From contig NZ_CP113975.1 of assembly GCF_026870155.1 (NCBI RefSeq), positions 5,208,001 to 5,272,000 of the forward strand: DNA of 64,000 bases, in the 5' to 3' direction. A program made the position numbers and the translations under genes. The number at the start of each line of letters is the position of its first letter. The stretch's first letter is position 1. This DNA is from Flavobacterium marginilacus. Lineage in GTDB: Bacteria > Bacteroidota > Bacteroidia > Flavobacteriales > Flavobacteriaceae. The notes under the pieces are model-generated. The model was not told the origin of the DNA. It did no database searches and saw only the letters and a list, made by a program, of their open reading frames with translations. Below, piece by piece: positions 38,353 through 47,122 of this stretch.

Positions 38353-38736
38353 ATGAATAATATTGCCTCAATCTTATTATTAGTTTTTTTAGCCATCACT
38401 TTTTTACAATCTTCCCAAGACAAATTATTTCATTGGAAAGAAAATTTAGACTGGCTCAAAGAACATTTTGCAGAAACTCCTTTACGTAATCAAGTGCCAC
38501 TTGCTTTACTGAATGTTCTGATATTGGAATTAATTTCTGGTGTCTTATGCACAGTTGGAGCCATAGAACTTGCTGTTAACAGCGGCAGAGTATATGGTTT
38601 ATACGGAGCAATTTTTTCCAGCATCACTCTTATTATGTTACTTTTTGGACAGCGTCTGGCAAAAGATTATGATGGCGCCAGAACTATTGTCCTATATTTT
38701 ATACCTACGGTTATGGCAGTTTATTGGCTGAACTAA
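38353..38736 (+). CDS. DoxX-like small membrane protein
   Basis: This 127-residue protein has four predicted membrane segments: residues about 3-20, 48-70, 80-100 and 108-125. Its size and helix pattern fit the DoxX/MauE-type family, whose members act in oxidative or electron-transfer contexts, though many have no known role. The start ATG follows a spacer of 97 nt after the delta' gene on the same strand. No catalytic residues can be named. The family call is moderate and the function unknown. Confidence 0.6.
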   Translation: MNNIASILLLVFLAITFLQSSQDKLFHWKENLDWLKEHFAETPLRNQVPLALLNVLILELISGVLCTVGAIELAVNSGRVYGLYGAIFSSITLIMLLFGQRLAKDYDGARTIVLYFIPTVMAVYWLN

Positions 38737-38847
38737 GACAATTTCAAAATTCAATGACAATTACAATAGCAATGTCAACTGTAAAAAATAACTCAACTAA
38801 AAATATAATACAAACAAAAATCGCTTACTAATTATCTAAAATAAAAT

Positions 38848-39360
38848 ATGACGGCAAAACACCCTTCTGAATCCTTAACTATATTAACCGATTTGGTTTT
38901 ACCGAGCGAAACCAATCCTTTGAATAACTTATTCGGTGGGGAACTATTAGCCAGAATGGACCGCGCAGCGAGTATTGCTGCAGGAAGGCATTCGCGCCGC
39001 ATAGGAGTAACAGCATCTGTAAACCATGTTGCTTTCAACAAATCTATTCCTCTTGGAAGCGTTGTAATTATAGAAGCAAAAGTGTCCCGGGCATTTAAGA
39101 GTTCCATGGAAATTTATCTGGACGTCTGGGTGGAAGACAGACAATCCGGAAATAGAACTAAGGCCAACGAAGCTATCTATACATTTGTAGCAGTAGATGA
39201 CACTGGAAGACCTGTAGATGTTCCGCCGATCGAACCTCAAACCGAATTAGAGAAACTCCGATATGCTGCTGCTTTGAGAAGAAAACAATTGAGTTTAGTA
39301 CTGGCTGGAAAAATGAATCCACATGAAGCAACAGAACTCAAAGCTTTATTTGTTGATTAA
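38848..39360 (+). CDS. Acyl-CoA thioesterase, hotdog fold (YciA-like)
   Basis: This 170-residue protein has the N-P-L-N-N-L-F-G-G motif followed by D-R-A-A-S, the active-site region of hotdog acyl-CoA thioesterases of the YciA/BFIT type. Further on lie N-H-V-A-F and a G-S-V strand. These enzymes release free fatty acids from cytosolic acyl-CoA and usually form hexamers. The C-terminal ~25 residues are a helical tail. It lies 111 nt after the DoxX-like gene and about 400 nt before recA, with no evident functional link to either. Confidence 0.8.
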   Translation: MTAKHPSESLTILTDLVLPSETNPLNNLFGGELLARMDRAASIAAGRHSRRIGVTASVNHVAFNKSIPLGSVVIIEAKVSRAFKSSMEIYLDVWVEDRQSGNRTKANEAIYTFVAVDDTGRPVDVPPIEPQTELEKLRYAAALRRKQLSLVLAGKMNPHEATELKALFVD

Positions 39361-39502
39361 TTATAAATAGAAAGCATTGGGTATACTTATATATTAGAAT
39401 AAAAAATTCAATACAATAAGTTCTCTTAATAAACATGAATTTCCAAAATGATTTTCTAGGTGAAAGAAGCCAATGTCATTAAATTAAATTTTAGTTCATT
39501 CA

Positions 39503-39554
39503 CACAAAGACGCAAGAGCGCAAAAATATTCGTTTACAGCTTTGCGTCTTTACA
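39503..39554. repeat. Intergenic palindrome, ttgcgtcttt family
   Basis: An imperfect inverted repeat has arms around aaagacgcaa and ttgcgtcttt, with a second aagagcgcaaa piece. A closely related element occurs at 46907-46966. It lies after the thioesterase gene, where it may double as a transcript end. Confidence 0.6.
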
Positions 39555-39668
39555 TCTTTTTAAAAAATGTATTTGTAAATAAAAACCTATGCTAACAACG
39601 TTATACAAGAAACATTGAGAGGATATCACACCACCATACTAAAACCCATTTTGTTAAAAAATCAACTA

Positions 39669-39698
39669 TTGCGACTTCAAAAAAAAGGAGTATTTTTA
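39669..39698 (+). promoter_or_regulatory. Likely recA promoter
   Basis: TTG at 39669, a 19-nt spacer and TATTTTTA at 39691-39698 match seven of the eight bases of the TAnnTTTG box. The leader to the recA ATG would be about 55 nt. Confidence 0.4.
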
Positions 39699-39759
39699 CG
39701 AACACTAAAAAAATCTACGCCAGTATATAATTGGTAAATCATATAAACACAGAAGAAAA

Positions 39760-40779
39760 ATGAAAGAAAAGACCGGTTCGGACAAAGAAGCTAAGTTAAA
39801 AGCATTGCAGCTTACGCTTGATAAATTAGACAAGACCTACGGAAAAGGAACTGTAATGAAAATGGGGGATAAAGCCATTGAGGAGGTTGAAACAATTTCA
39901 TCTGGTTCTTTGGGAGTAGATTTAGCCTTGGGAGTTGGAGGTTATCCAAAAGGAAGAATTATTGAGATATTCGGACCTGAATCATCTGGTAAAACTACTT
40001 TGACCCTGCACGCAATTGCCGAAGCTCAAAAAGCAGGAGGTATTGCAGCCTTTATAGATGCAGAACATGCATTTGACAGAAACTATGCTGAGAAACTAAA
40101 TGTTGATATCGAAAACCTAATCATTTCGCAGCCGGATAACGGGGAACAGGCACTTGAAATTGCCGAAAACTTAATCCGCTCCGGAGCGATTGATATCGTA
40201 GTAATTGACTCGGTAGCTGCATTGACGCCAAAAAGCGAAATTGAAGGTGAAATGGGAGATTCCAAAATGGGTCTTCACGCACGTTTGATGTCACAGGCTT
40301 TACGTAAATTAACAGGAACAATCAGCAAAACAAACTGTACTGTATTTTTCATCAACCAGCTGAGAGAGAAAATTGGTGTAATGTTTGGAAATCCTGAAAC
40401 GACTACTGGAGGTAATGCTTTAAAATTTTACGCATCGGTACGTTTGGACATTCGCCGTTCTACTCAAATTAAAGACGGAGAAAATGTTTTGGGTAACCGC
40501 ACAAAAGTAAAAATTGTAAAAAATAAAGTAGCGCCTCCTTTCAAGGTAGCCGAATTTGATATCATGTACGGTGAAGGAATTTCCAAAACCGGTGAGATAC
40601 TTGATCTTGCTGTTGAATTTGAAATCATCAAAAAATCGGGTTCTTGGTTCAGTTATGGCGAAACCAAATTAGGACAAGGACGCGATGCTGTAAAATCTTT
40701 GATTAAGGACAATCCGGAACTGGCTGAAGAACTGGAAGAAAAAATCAAAACTCAGATTAAAGAGTTAGCTGACGCATAA
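39760..40779 (+). CDS. recA: Recombinase RecA
   Basis: The gene encodes a 339-residue RecA of normal length. The Walker A motif G-P-E-S-S-G-K-T lies near residue 70, followed by the A-E-H-A-F-D region and the F-I-N-Q-L-R-E-K segment of the DNA-binding loop area. The C-terminal tail is short and acidic, as is common. RecA forms filaments on single-stranded DNA, carries out strand exchange and triggers SOS cleavage. DprA, which loads RecA onto incoming DNA in transformable bacteria, is also encoded in this window (62260-63360). The gene stands alone, ended by a strong terminator 7 nt after its stop. Confidence 0.98.
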   Translation: MKEKTGSDKEAKLKALQLTLDKLDKTYGKGTVMKMGDKAIEEVETISSGSLGVDLALGVGGYPKGRIIEIFGPESSGKTTLTLHAIAEAQKAGGIAAFIDAEHAFDRNYAEKLNVDIENLIISQPDNGEQALEIAENLIRSGAIDIVVIDSVAALTPKSEIEGEMGDSKMGLHARLMSQALRKLTGTISKTNCTVFFINQLREKIGVMFGNPETTTGGNALKFYASVRLDIRRSTQIKDGENVLGNRTKVKIVKNKVAPPFKVAEFDIMYGEGISKTGEILDLAVEFEIIKKSGSWFSYGETKLGQGRDAVKSLIKDNPELAEELEEKIKTQIKELADA

Positions 40780-40785
40780 AAATTG

Positions 40786-40813
40786 AAAGACCGCTGATCA
40801 GCGGTCTTTTTTT
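40786..40813 (+). terminator. recA terminator
   Basis: A perfect inverted repeat (aaagaccgctga / tcagcggtcttt) directly after the recA stop is followed by a run of seven T. This is a canonical intrinsic terminator. Confidence 0.9.
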
Positions 40814-40880
40814 ATCAGATTTAAAATATTAAGATAAAGGAAAATTAAGTTCTTATTTTTCTAAATGGATCTTAATATTA

Positions 40881-41042
40881 AGAGCCTGTTTAAATTTTAT
40901 TTTTGAGATTTATTATTAGAGGATTTTTGAGTGAAACAAGGCAAATTTTTATAAAATAGCAGAGCTATTGTATGAAAATTTAACAAAGTTGTAACCAAAA
41001 ATCATCATAAGAGAGCCAATAAATAAAACTTAAACAGGCTCT
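40881..41042. mobile_element. MITE-like element with 23-bp inverted ends
   Basis: The two ends, starting gagcctgtttaa, are inverted copies over about 23 bp with two or three mismatches and enclose about 115 bp of non-coding sequence. The element body 40882-41041 is flanked by direct TAA triplets, which look like a 3-bp target duplication. No open frame lies inside, so it would depend on a transposase encoded elsewhere. The end sequence and TNA target would suit an IS5-type group, but that is inference. It lies between convergent recA and plsC-like genes. Confidence 0.6.
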
Positions 41043-41071
41043 AATGGTTTTAAAATTTGTGTCCGTCAATT

Positions 41072-41833
41072 TTATTTGACGCTATCTTTTTTTTGAAACT
41101 CCATCAATTCATTTAAAATTAAATTTCGAACCTGTTCACGAAGTTCTTTTCGGTCTAAAGATTCACCAGCTGCAGAAACTGTTTCAACAGGAGGTAAAAT
41201 TTTGGCACGCATCAAACCAGGACTTCCGCTATAAAAAGTATAAGATAATCTCTTTTTATTGTCGGGAAAAATAAGAGGAACTATCGGCAGATGATGATCG
41301 GCAGCCAAACGGAAAGCTCCGTCTTTGAATGCATCTAATAGAATAGACTCATCATGCGGCACACCGCCTTCGGGAAAAATACAAATACTGAGACCTCTGT
41401 TTATTCTTTTCTGCGCCTGATCGAACACTTCCATTCTGCTTTTAGAACAGCTTCTATCTACAAGAATGCTTGTTCTTTTATAGAAAAAACCAAACAGCGG
41501 AATTTTAGCCAGCGACATTTTTCCAACGAATACAAAAGGATTATCTACAACTGCAAGCATCAGCATAATATCAGTCATCGATGTATGATTGGCAACAAAC
41601 ATATAACTTTTTTTGCGGTCTAATTTTTGAACCTTTTCGACTTTATAATAAAAGCCCATTCCAAAAAGAACACATTTGGCCCAAATCCGGGACATTTTAA
41701 AAAAATAGGGATAACCACTTTCGGTTAATATAGAAATCACCAAAAAAGGAAGCATAATCAATATGGGAATAAGCATCACCACATAAAACCAAACTCTCCA
41801 AACGGACCACAATATTTTTTTTATACTTTTCAT
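41072..41833 (-). CDS. plsC: 1-acyl-sn-glycerol-3-phosphate acyltransferase family protein
   Basis: This 253-residue membrane-bound acyltransferase has an N-terminal membrane helix (about residues 12-35). The catalytic N-H-T-S-M-T-D motif (HX4D) lies near residue 82, and F-P-E-G-G near residue 153 replaces the usual E-G-T-R. A P-I-V-P-L segment follows. The enzyme adds the second acyl chain to lysophosphatidic acid in phospholipid synthesis, on the inner face of the cytoplasmic membrane. Some family members acylate other lysolipids such as the ornithine lipids common in Bacteroidota, which cannot be excluded. It is transcribed divergently from trpS, sharing a 192-nt region. Confidence 0.85.
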   Translation of the reverse strand: MKSIKKILWSVWRVWFYVVMLIPILIMLPFLVISILTESGYPYFFKMSRIWAKCVLFGMGFYYKVEKVQKLDRKKSYMFVANHTSMTDIMLMLAVVDNPFVFVGKMSLAKIPLFGFFYKRTSILVDRSCSKSRMEVFDQAQKRINRGLSICIFPEGGVPHDESILLDAFKDGAFRLAADHHLPIVPLIFPDNKKRLSYTFYSGSPGLMRAKILPPVETVSAAGESLDRKELREQVRNLILNELMEFQKKDSVK

Positions 41834-41926
41834 GTGCTGCTATAATTATTCTATTTTATCGCATGTAATTCGCATATTACCGTCAGTATTATCAACAAGA
41901 TGACAATAATACTCATTTCATTCCTC

Positions 41927-41973
41927 CAAAAATAGGGAAACTTGCGGAAAATTTGGCAAAAGAATTAACTTTG
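41927..41973. promoter_or_regulatory. Overlapping divergent promoters of trpS and the acyltransferase gene
   Basis: For trpS (plus), TTG at 41942 and TAACTTTG at 41966-41973 are 21 nt apart, leaving a leader of about 45 nt. For the acyltransferase (minus), TATTTTTG occupies 41934-41927, with a possible TTG at 41959-41957 (22-nt spacer, weak). The two overlap, so their use may be mutually exclusive. Confidence 0.4.
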
Positions 41974-42025
41974 CGAAAAAAATAACATACTTCATCATAC
42001 TCGTACGAGATTTAAAAAACAAAAA

Positions 42026-43000
42026 ATGGCAAAAATACTTACAGGCGTTCAAAGTACAGGTACACCACATTTGGGTAACTTATTAGGCGCAATTATACCT
42101 GCAATCGAGCTGTCCAATAAACCAGAAAACGAATCTTTTCTTTTTATCGCCGATCTGCATTCTATTACACAGATTAAAAATGGAGAAACATTAAGAGCCA
42201 ACACTTATAGTACTGCGGCCGCTTGGTTAGCTTGCGGTTTAGATATAGAAAAAGTAACTTTTTACCGCCAGTCCGATGTAGCACAGACTGCTGAGCTGTC
42301 TTGGTATTTAAGCTGTTTCTTCCCTTTTCAGCGTTTAACACTAGCACATTCTTTCAAAGACAAATCCGATCGATTAGAAGATGTCAATGCCGGTTTATTC
42401 ACTTATCCTATGCTTATGGCTGCAGATATACTATTATATGATGCAGAATTTGTTCCTGTTGGAAAAGACCAGTTACAGCATTTGGAAATCACTCGTGATG
42501 TTGCATCCCGATTCAACCACCAAATGGGAGAAACATTTGTAATCCCAGAAGCAAAAATTCAGGAAGACAGCATGCTCATTCCAGGGACGAACGGCGGAAA
42601 AATGAGCAAATCAGCCAATAACTTTATCAATATTTTCTTGGATGATAAAGCACTTCGCAAACAGATCATGAGTATTGAAACTGACAGTACACCACTTGAA
42701 GAACCAAAAAATCCAGATACCTGCAACTGCTTTACCTTATATAAGCTGCTTGCAGATGAAAACCAAATCGAAACCATGAGAGCTAACTATCTTGGCGGTA
42801 ATTATGGTTATGGCCACGCCAAACAAGCATTGTTTGAATTGATTCTGGAAAAATTCAAAAACGAAAGAGAAAAATACAACTACTATATTAATAACCTTCC
42901 CGAAGTAGATGCGCTATTGAAAAAAGGGGCTGCAAAAGCGAGTCTTGTTGCTGACGGCGTTTTGGCCAGAGTGAGGGAAGTTTTAGGTTTTGAGGTTTAG
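42026..43000 (+). CDS. trpS: Tryptophanyl-tRNA synthetase
   Basis: This is a 324-residue class I aminoacyl-tRNA synthetase. The HIGH-type motif appears as T-P-H-L-G-N near residue 13, and the KMSKS loop as G-G-K-M-S-K-S near residue 192. A-D-L-H-S and G-K-D-Q-L-Q-H motifs, typical of TrpRS, are also present. It charges tRNA-Trp with tryptophan in the cytosol. Length and order of motifs match bacterial TrpRS. It is a single gene with its own promoter, ended by a long hairpin shared with the convergent Lrp-type gene. Confidence 0.96.
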   Translation: MAKILTGVQSTGTPHLGNLLGAIIPAIELSNKPENESFLFIADLHSITQIKNGETLRANTYSTAAAWLACGLDIEKVTFYRQSDVAQTAELSWYLSCFFPFQRLTLAHSFKDKSDRLEDVNAGLFTYPMLMAADILLYDAEFVPVGKDQLQHLEITRDVASRFNHQMGETFVIPEAKIQEDSMLIPGTNGGKMSKSANNFINIFLDDKALRKQIMSIETDSTPLEEPKNPDTCNCFTLYKLLADENQIETMRANYLGGNYGYGHAKQALFELILEKFKNEREKYNYYINNLPEVDALLKKGAAKASLVADGVLARVREVLGFEV

Positions 43001-43017
43001 ATAGCGTTACAAAAAAC

Positions 43018-43075
43018 AACACGAATTTCACTAATTGACACAAACAAATTTGTGCTAATTAGTGAAATTCGTGTT
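43018..43075. terminator. Long bidirectional hairpin between trpS and the Lrp-type gene
   Basis: Perfect 19-bp arms (aacacgaatttcactaatt and its complement at 43057-43075) enclose a second small stem, cacaaa / tttgtg. Placed between convergent genes, it can end both transcripts. Confidence 0.7.
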
Positions 43076-43080
43076 TTATA

Positions 43081-43551
43081 TTATATAGGTAAGTTTTTCT
43101 CAAATGCAGAACCAAAAGAAATAAAAGAATCCGTACCCCCTACTCCTTCTATAATATGAATTTGTTCGTAGATAATTTTACGGAGCTCTTCATTATTTGC
43201 CGCAACAATTTTGATGAACAAAGCATACTTGCCAGAAACCCAATGACATTCCACAATCTCAGGAATCTGTTTCAATTGTTCTGCAATTGAATACGAAAAA
43301 CGGGCTTCCTTAGTAGTAATTCCGGTATACGTAATCGTTTCAAAACCATACGTTTTAGCATTTAATTTTACCGAGAAACCAGTAATTAATCCTGAATCTT
43401 GTAATTTTTTCACACGAAGATGCACCAGAGAATTGGACACTTTCAATTCCTTGGCTAGTTCAGAAAAAGGAATTCTTCCATTTTCGCTCAGTTTTCTGAT
43501 GATTTCCTGATCTAAATAATCAGTATTTTCATTGTTTTTGGAGTTTAACAT
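43081..43551 (-). CDS. Lrp/AsnC-family transcriptional regulator
   Basis: This 156-residue protein has an N-terminal winged helix-turn-helix (L-D-Q-E-I-I-R-K-L-S-E-N-G-R then F-S-E-L-A-K-E-L-K-V-S, about residues 12-60). The rest is a C-terminal ligand-sensing RAM domain (about 72-150). Lrp/AsnC proteins bind amino acids and control their metabolism, commonly acting on a divergent neighbour. Here the divergent neighbour is the DUF1338 gene at 43739, so regulation of that enzyme by an amino acid such as lysine is plausible. The 187-nt region between them has a promoter box for the DUF1338 gene, but no operator could be recognised. Confidence 0.88.
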   Translation of the reverse strand: MLNSKNNENTDYLDQEIIRKLSENGRIPFSELAKELKVSNSLVHLRVKKLQDSGLITGFSVKLNAKTYGFETITYTGITTKEARFSYSIAEQLKQIPEIVECHWVSGKYALFIKIVAANNEELRKIIYEQIHIIEGVGGTDSFISFGSAFEKNLPI

Positions 43552-43698
43552 TGCTTACTTTTTGGTTGGAAACTATAAAATTGACAATTCGAAAACTAAA
43601 ACAGCTTTTAAAAATGTCAAAATTACATATTTATTAGATTAAAAAGTGTATTTATAAATAATCGAAATGCAAACATGTCATTTTACAATATTTCTGTC

Positions 43699-43706
43699 TA
43701 GTTTTG
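43699..43706 (+). promoter_or_regulatory. Promoter box of the DUF1338 gene
   Basis: TAGTTTTG matches the TAnnTTTG box 33 nt before the ATG. No convincing upstream TTG lies at the usual distance, which would fit a promoter that needs an activator such as the neighbouring Lrp-type protein. Confidence 0.4.
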
Positions 43707-43738
43707 AGTCATTATAACAATTAAAAAAACAGACAGAA

Positions 43739-44551
43739 ATGGACAAAAATCAACTGCTTTCGAAACTTTGGGAACAATATGCAGCAATAACACCATCTGC
43801 CAAAAAAATACATACTTTATTAGCAGATAGAGGTGAGACAATACAAAATGATCATATTGCGATCCGTACTTTTAATGATCCGCGCATCAATATTGCTGTA
43901 TTAGAAAAACCATTTCTTGCTATTGGTTACGAAGCAAGAGGCGAATATGTTTTTGAATCCAAAAAACTTTTTGCCAAACATTATGAGCACACTTCCGATG
44001 CGAATGCACCAAGGATTTTCATCTCCGAACTGGAATTGGAAAAATGTTCTGACAAATTACTGCAAACCGTAAAAACCATTTTGGGCGATTGTGACCAGAA
44101 CGAATTTAATAACCCAGAATTAGTACTGAGCGGTTCTATTTGGAAATCCAATTCTCATGCGATTTATACATCATTGCTGGAAGAATCCGAATATGCGGCC
44201 TGGATGTACGTATATGGTTTCCGAGCCAATCACTTTACTATTAATGTAAATGCACTGCAGAATTTTGAAAAACTGGAAGAACTGAACGGATTCTTAGAAG
44301 AAAACGGCTGGAAACTGAATGCTTCGGGCGGGAAAATTAAAGGAACTCCTGAACAGTTATTAGAACAATCAAGTACTTTGGCAGATTTATATTCAGTAAA
44401 TTTTGAAGAAGGTTTATTTGAAATCCCATCCTGCTATTATGAATTTGCTTTGAGGTACGCTATGCCCAATGGAAATTTATATCAAGGATTTGTAGCTTCA
44501 TCAGCCGATAAAATTTTTGAAAGTACGGATGTGAAATTACAAGAAAAGTAA
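43739..44551 (+). CDS. DUF1338 protein, HglS-like 2-oxoadipate dioxygenase/decarboxylase
   Basis: This 270-residue protein belongs to the DUF1338 family. Its studied member HglS of Pseudomonas putida converts 2-oxoadipate to D-2-hydroxyglutarate in lysine breakdown, using a metal held in a VOC-type fold. The expected residues appear to be present: D-H-I-A-I-R gives His39 and Arg43 with the four-residue spacing of the HglS His/Arg pair, a second His at about 165 in A-N-H-F-T, and Glu at about 235 in Y-Y-E-F-A-L. The protein is shorter than HglS, like other Bacteroidota and plant members. It is divergent from an Lrp-type regulator and ends in a perfect hairpin. The exact substrate is inferred. 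Confidence 0.75.
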   Translation: MDKNQLLSKLWEQYAAITPSAKKIHTLLADRGETIQNDHIAIRTFNDPRINIAVLEKPFLAIGYEARGEYVFESKKLFAKHYEHTSDANAPRIFISELELEKCSDKLLQTVKTILGDCDQNEFNNPELVLSGSIWKSNSHAIYTSLLEESEYAAWMYVYGFRANHFTINVNALQNFEKLEELNGFLEENGWKLNASGGKIKGTPEQLLEQSSTLADLYSVNFEEGLFEIPSCYYEFALRYAMPNGNLYQGFVASSADKIFESTDVKLQEK

Positions 44552-44553
44552 TA

Positions 44554-44608
44554 ATTAGCCACAGATTCACAGATTAAAAAGATTAAAATCTGTGAATCTG
44601 TGGCTAAT
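44554..44608. terminator. Perfect 22-bp intergenic palindrome after the DUF1338 gene
   Basis: Arms of 22 bp (attagccacagattcacaga... and its exact complement) surround an 11-nt loop, starting 3 nt after the stop codon. It can end transcription and belongs to a family with a looser copy at 52181-52256. Confidence 0.65.
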
Positions 44609-44872
44609 AAAACTCCTTCAAGTTATCATATTCGCTGTTTTGAACCTTGAATTATGACAACTTATTCAATTTTTTTAAAAAATATCATCTCCAACTTGCA
44701 AAACCTGTTTTGAAAACACTTTTTAAAATAAATAAAACAAAATTTAAAATTGCTTTTCGAGGATTAAATTTAATAATACACGGTCAAAAATACTATTTAT
44801 AACAATAACCTCAATTATCGTTAAACGCGCCAGTATTATACCAATATATTTTCAGAATAGCAATGGAGGTTT

Positions 44873-44880
44873 TATCTTTG
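44873..44880 (+). promoter_or_regulatory. Promoter box of the SerB-SerA fusion gene
   Basis: TATCTTTG is a full match to the TAnnTTTG box, 47 nt before the chosen ATG at 44928. No clear TTG partner is seen upstream. Confidence 0.45.
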
Positions 44881-44927
44881 TGCAAAAAATTTACAAATAA
44901 TTTTTATTTGTGACAAACACTAAAAAG

Positions 44928-46823
44928 ATGACAGAAAATCAGGAAACATTTATATTCGATTTTGACAGTACATTTATGAAAGTCGAGGCACTAGATGTAT
45001 TATGCGAAGTAATTTACCAAGATAGTGCCGCTGGAACTCAAATTTTAAGCGAAATTCAAAGATTAACCGATCTTGGAATGGAAGGTAAATTGTCATTGAA
45101 AGAATCTTTAACTCAAAGAATTCAATTATTACAGGCCAACAGAGATCATATTGGAACTGTAATTGAGGAACTTAAAAAGAAGGTTACAGCATCTGTAATA
45201 CGAAACAGGTCTTTTTTCAAACAGCATTCAGAAAACATTTATATCATTTCAAACGGTTTTAAGGAAATCATCATCCCGATCGTTTCTGAATATGGCATCA
45301 AACCAGAACACGTTTTAGCAAACACTTTCAAATTTGACCACGATGGAAAAATTATTGGTTTTGATGAAAAAGATGAATTGTGTGAGAACCAGGGAAAAGT
45401 AAAGAAAATCAAATCATTGAACCTTAAAGGTGAAGCGATAATGATTGGTGACGGTTATACTGATTATGAAACTCTTGAAGGCGGTGCTGTTTCTAAGTTT
45501 TTTGCTTTTACAGAAAACGTAAGCCGTAAAATTGTAGTTGAAAAAGCCAGCCAGATTGCTCCGTCATTGGACGAAATCCTTTATGAACTATCCTATAAAG
45601 CATCTGTTTCTTATCCAAAAAACAGAATTAAAGTTTTATTATTAGAAAATATACATCAAGATGCCGTTAAAATCTTTGAACACGAAGGTTATAGCGTTGA
45701 AACCATGAAAGGTTCGCTGAATGAAGACGAACTGATCGAAAAAATAAAAGGAGTTTCCATTCTTGGAATACGTTCAAAAACCAACCTTACAGCCAAAGTT
45801 TTGGAACATGCTAATAAACTGCATGCTGTTGGGACATTCTGTATCGGAACCAATCAAGTAGATTTGAATGCCTGCAGCATGAAAGGAATTTCAGTTTTCA
45901 ATGCTCCGTACAGCAACACCAGATCAGTGGTAGAACTGGCTTTGGGACAAATCATTATGCTGGTTCGTAACACTTTTGAAAAAAGTAATATGATGCACCA
46001 AGGTATTTGGGACAAATCAGCTACAAATAGTGTTGAAATACGTGGTAAAAAATTAGGTCTTGTTGGATACGGAAGTATCGGATCACAACTTTCTATCGTT
46101 GCCGAAGCATTGGGTATGAAAGTATATTTCTATGACGCCGTTGACAGACTGGCTCTTGGAAATGCTAAAAAATGTTCTTCATTAAAAGAATTGTTGGCAC
46201 TTTCAGATGTGGTTTCTCTTCACGTAGACGGACGCGCCAGCAACAAAAATTTAATTGATGCCGATGCTTTTGAAGCCATGAAACCCGGAGTTATCTTCCT
46301 GAACCTTTCTAGAGGTCATGTAGTTGATATTCCATCATTGGTAGCCAACTTAAAAAATGGTAAAATTCACGGAGCGGCAGTCGATGTTTTCCCTGAAGAA
46401 CCTAAAAATAATGACGAGCCGTTCGTTTCTGAATTAATCGGAATGAAAAATGTAATCTTGACGCCGCACATCGGAGGAAGTACCGAAGAAGCACAGGAAG
46501 ACATTGGACATTATGTTGCTCAAAAAATCATTAATTACATCAATACCGGTACTACTTACGGAAGTGTAAACCTTCCTGAAATCCAATTGCCTGAATTGCA
46601 GAGTGCGCACCGTATCATGCACATACACGAAAACGTGAAAGGTATTTTGGCTCAAATCAACAATATTCTTTTGGAGTATGACAACAATATTTTGGGACAA
46701 TATTTGAAGACCAACGAAACTCTTGGTTATGTAATCACAGATATTGATAATTTCCACAACACGGATCTAGAGAAAAAATTAAAAGAGATTCCAAATACAA
46801 TTAGATACAGAATTCTATATTAA
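44928..46823 (+). CDS. serA: Fused phosphoserine phosphatase-type HAD domain and D-3-phosphoglycerate dehydrogenase
   Basis: This 631-residue protein joins two serine-pathway enzymes. Residues 1-~220 are a HAD phosphatase like SerB, with D-F-D-S-T (Asp11, Asp13), I-S-N-G-F and G-D-G-Y-T-D (near 174). Residues ~235-550 form a SerA-type dehydrogenase with the NAD-binding G-Y-G-S-I-G near 380, R-G-H-V-V-D, and the catalytic P-H-I-G-G-S-T with His near 514. A C-terminal ACT domain (~555-631) probably senses serine. The protein would run the first and last steps of serine synthesis; the middle enzyme, SerC, is not in the window. I chose the ATG at 44928 because it starts directly before the phosphatase motif. 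A GTG at 44910 is possible. Confidence 0.85.
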   Translation: MTENQETFIFDFDSTFMKVEALDVLCEVIYQDSAAGTQILSEIQRLTDLGMEGKLSLKESLTQRIQLLQANRDHIGTVIEELKKKVTASVIRNRSFFKQHSENIYIISNGFKEIIIPIVSEYGIKPEHVLANTFKFDHDGKIIGFDEKDELCENQGKVKKIKSLNLKGEAIMIGDGYTDYETLEGGAVSKFFAFTENVSRKIVVEKASQIAPSLDEILYELSYKASVSYPKNRIKVLLLENIHQDAVKIFEHEGYSVETMKGSLNEDELIEKIKGVSILGIRSKTNLTAKVLEHANKLHAVGTFCIGTNQVDLNACSMKGISVFNAPYSNTRSVVELALGQIIMLVRNTFEKSNMMHQGIWDKSATNSVEIRGKKLGLVGYGSIGSQLSIVAEALGMKVYFYDAVDRLALGNAKKCSSLKELLALSDVVSLHVDGRASNKNLIDADAFEAMKPGVIFLNLSRGHVVDIPSLVANLKNGKIHGAAVDVFPEEPKNNDEPFVSELIGMKNVILTPHIGGSTEEAQEDIGHYVAQKIINYINTGTTYGSVNLPEIQLPELQSAHRIMHIHENVKGILAQINNILLEYDNNILGQYLKTNETLGYVITDIDNFHNTDLEKKLKEIPNTIRYRILY

Positions 46824-47122
46824 GATTTCAGATTATTGATTAACAATTTTTGATTGAAGATTTCGTCTTATTAAAAATCAGCAATCGTTAATATAAAATA
46901 TAAAAGACTTTGCGTCTTTGCGACTCTTCGAGAAAAATAGCTCGCAAAGACGCAAAGGCGCAAAGTTGTTAAAACAAAAAAGATTATCAATTTTGATTTA
47001 AATTGTTGATTATCCCGAGATTATTGGGACTGATTTCAGATTTCGTTGTTGTAAAAAACAAACTTTACACTTTCGCTATAAAATCAGAAATCAACAATCG
47101 TTAATCTAAAATCTAAAATAAA
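46824..47122. other. Intergenic repeats before the FAD/Fe-S dehydrogenase gene
   Basis: This 299-nt region holds a ttgcgtctttgcg palindrome (46907-46966) between two copies of an AT-rich motif, aatcagcaatcgttaat (from 46877) and aatcaacaatcgttaatc (from 47087). No full promoter consensus was found, so the dehydrogenase gene may be read through from the serine gene. Confidence 0.5.
46907..46966. repeat. Intergenic palindrome, ttgcgtcttt family
   Basis: Arms of 26 nt (actttgcgtctttgcg... and ...cgcaaaggcgcaaagt) form an imperfect hairpin around a short loop. It is related to the element at 39503-39554. Such elements are scattered between genes in flavobacteria. Confidence 0.65.

Larger units (their letters stand above)
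39361..39759. other. Intergenic region before recA
   Basis: This 399-nt stretch carries a palindromic element of the ttgcgtcttt family (39503-39554) and a likely recA promoter (39669-39698), both listed separately. Nothing coding was found. No LexA box could be identified with confidence. Confidence 0.55.
44552..44927. other. Intergenic region before the SerB-SerA fusion gene
   Basis: This 376-nt region contains a perfect palindrome at 44554-44608 and a promoter box at 44873-44880 (both listed). The rest is AT-rich with no open frame. Confidence 0.5.

Noticed and set aside
38832..39240. Minus-strand open frames opposite the thioesterase gene
   Set aside because: The plus-strand frame has clear family motifs; the opposite frames are shadows.
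39361..39759. LexA-type SOS box before recA
   Set aside because: No convincing palindromic operator could be found by eye.
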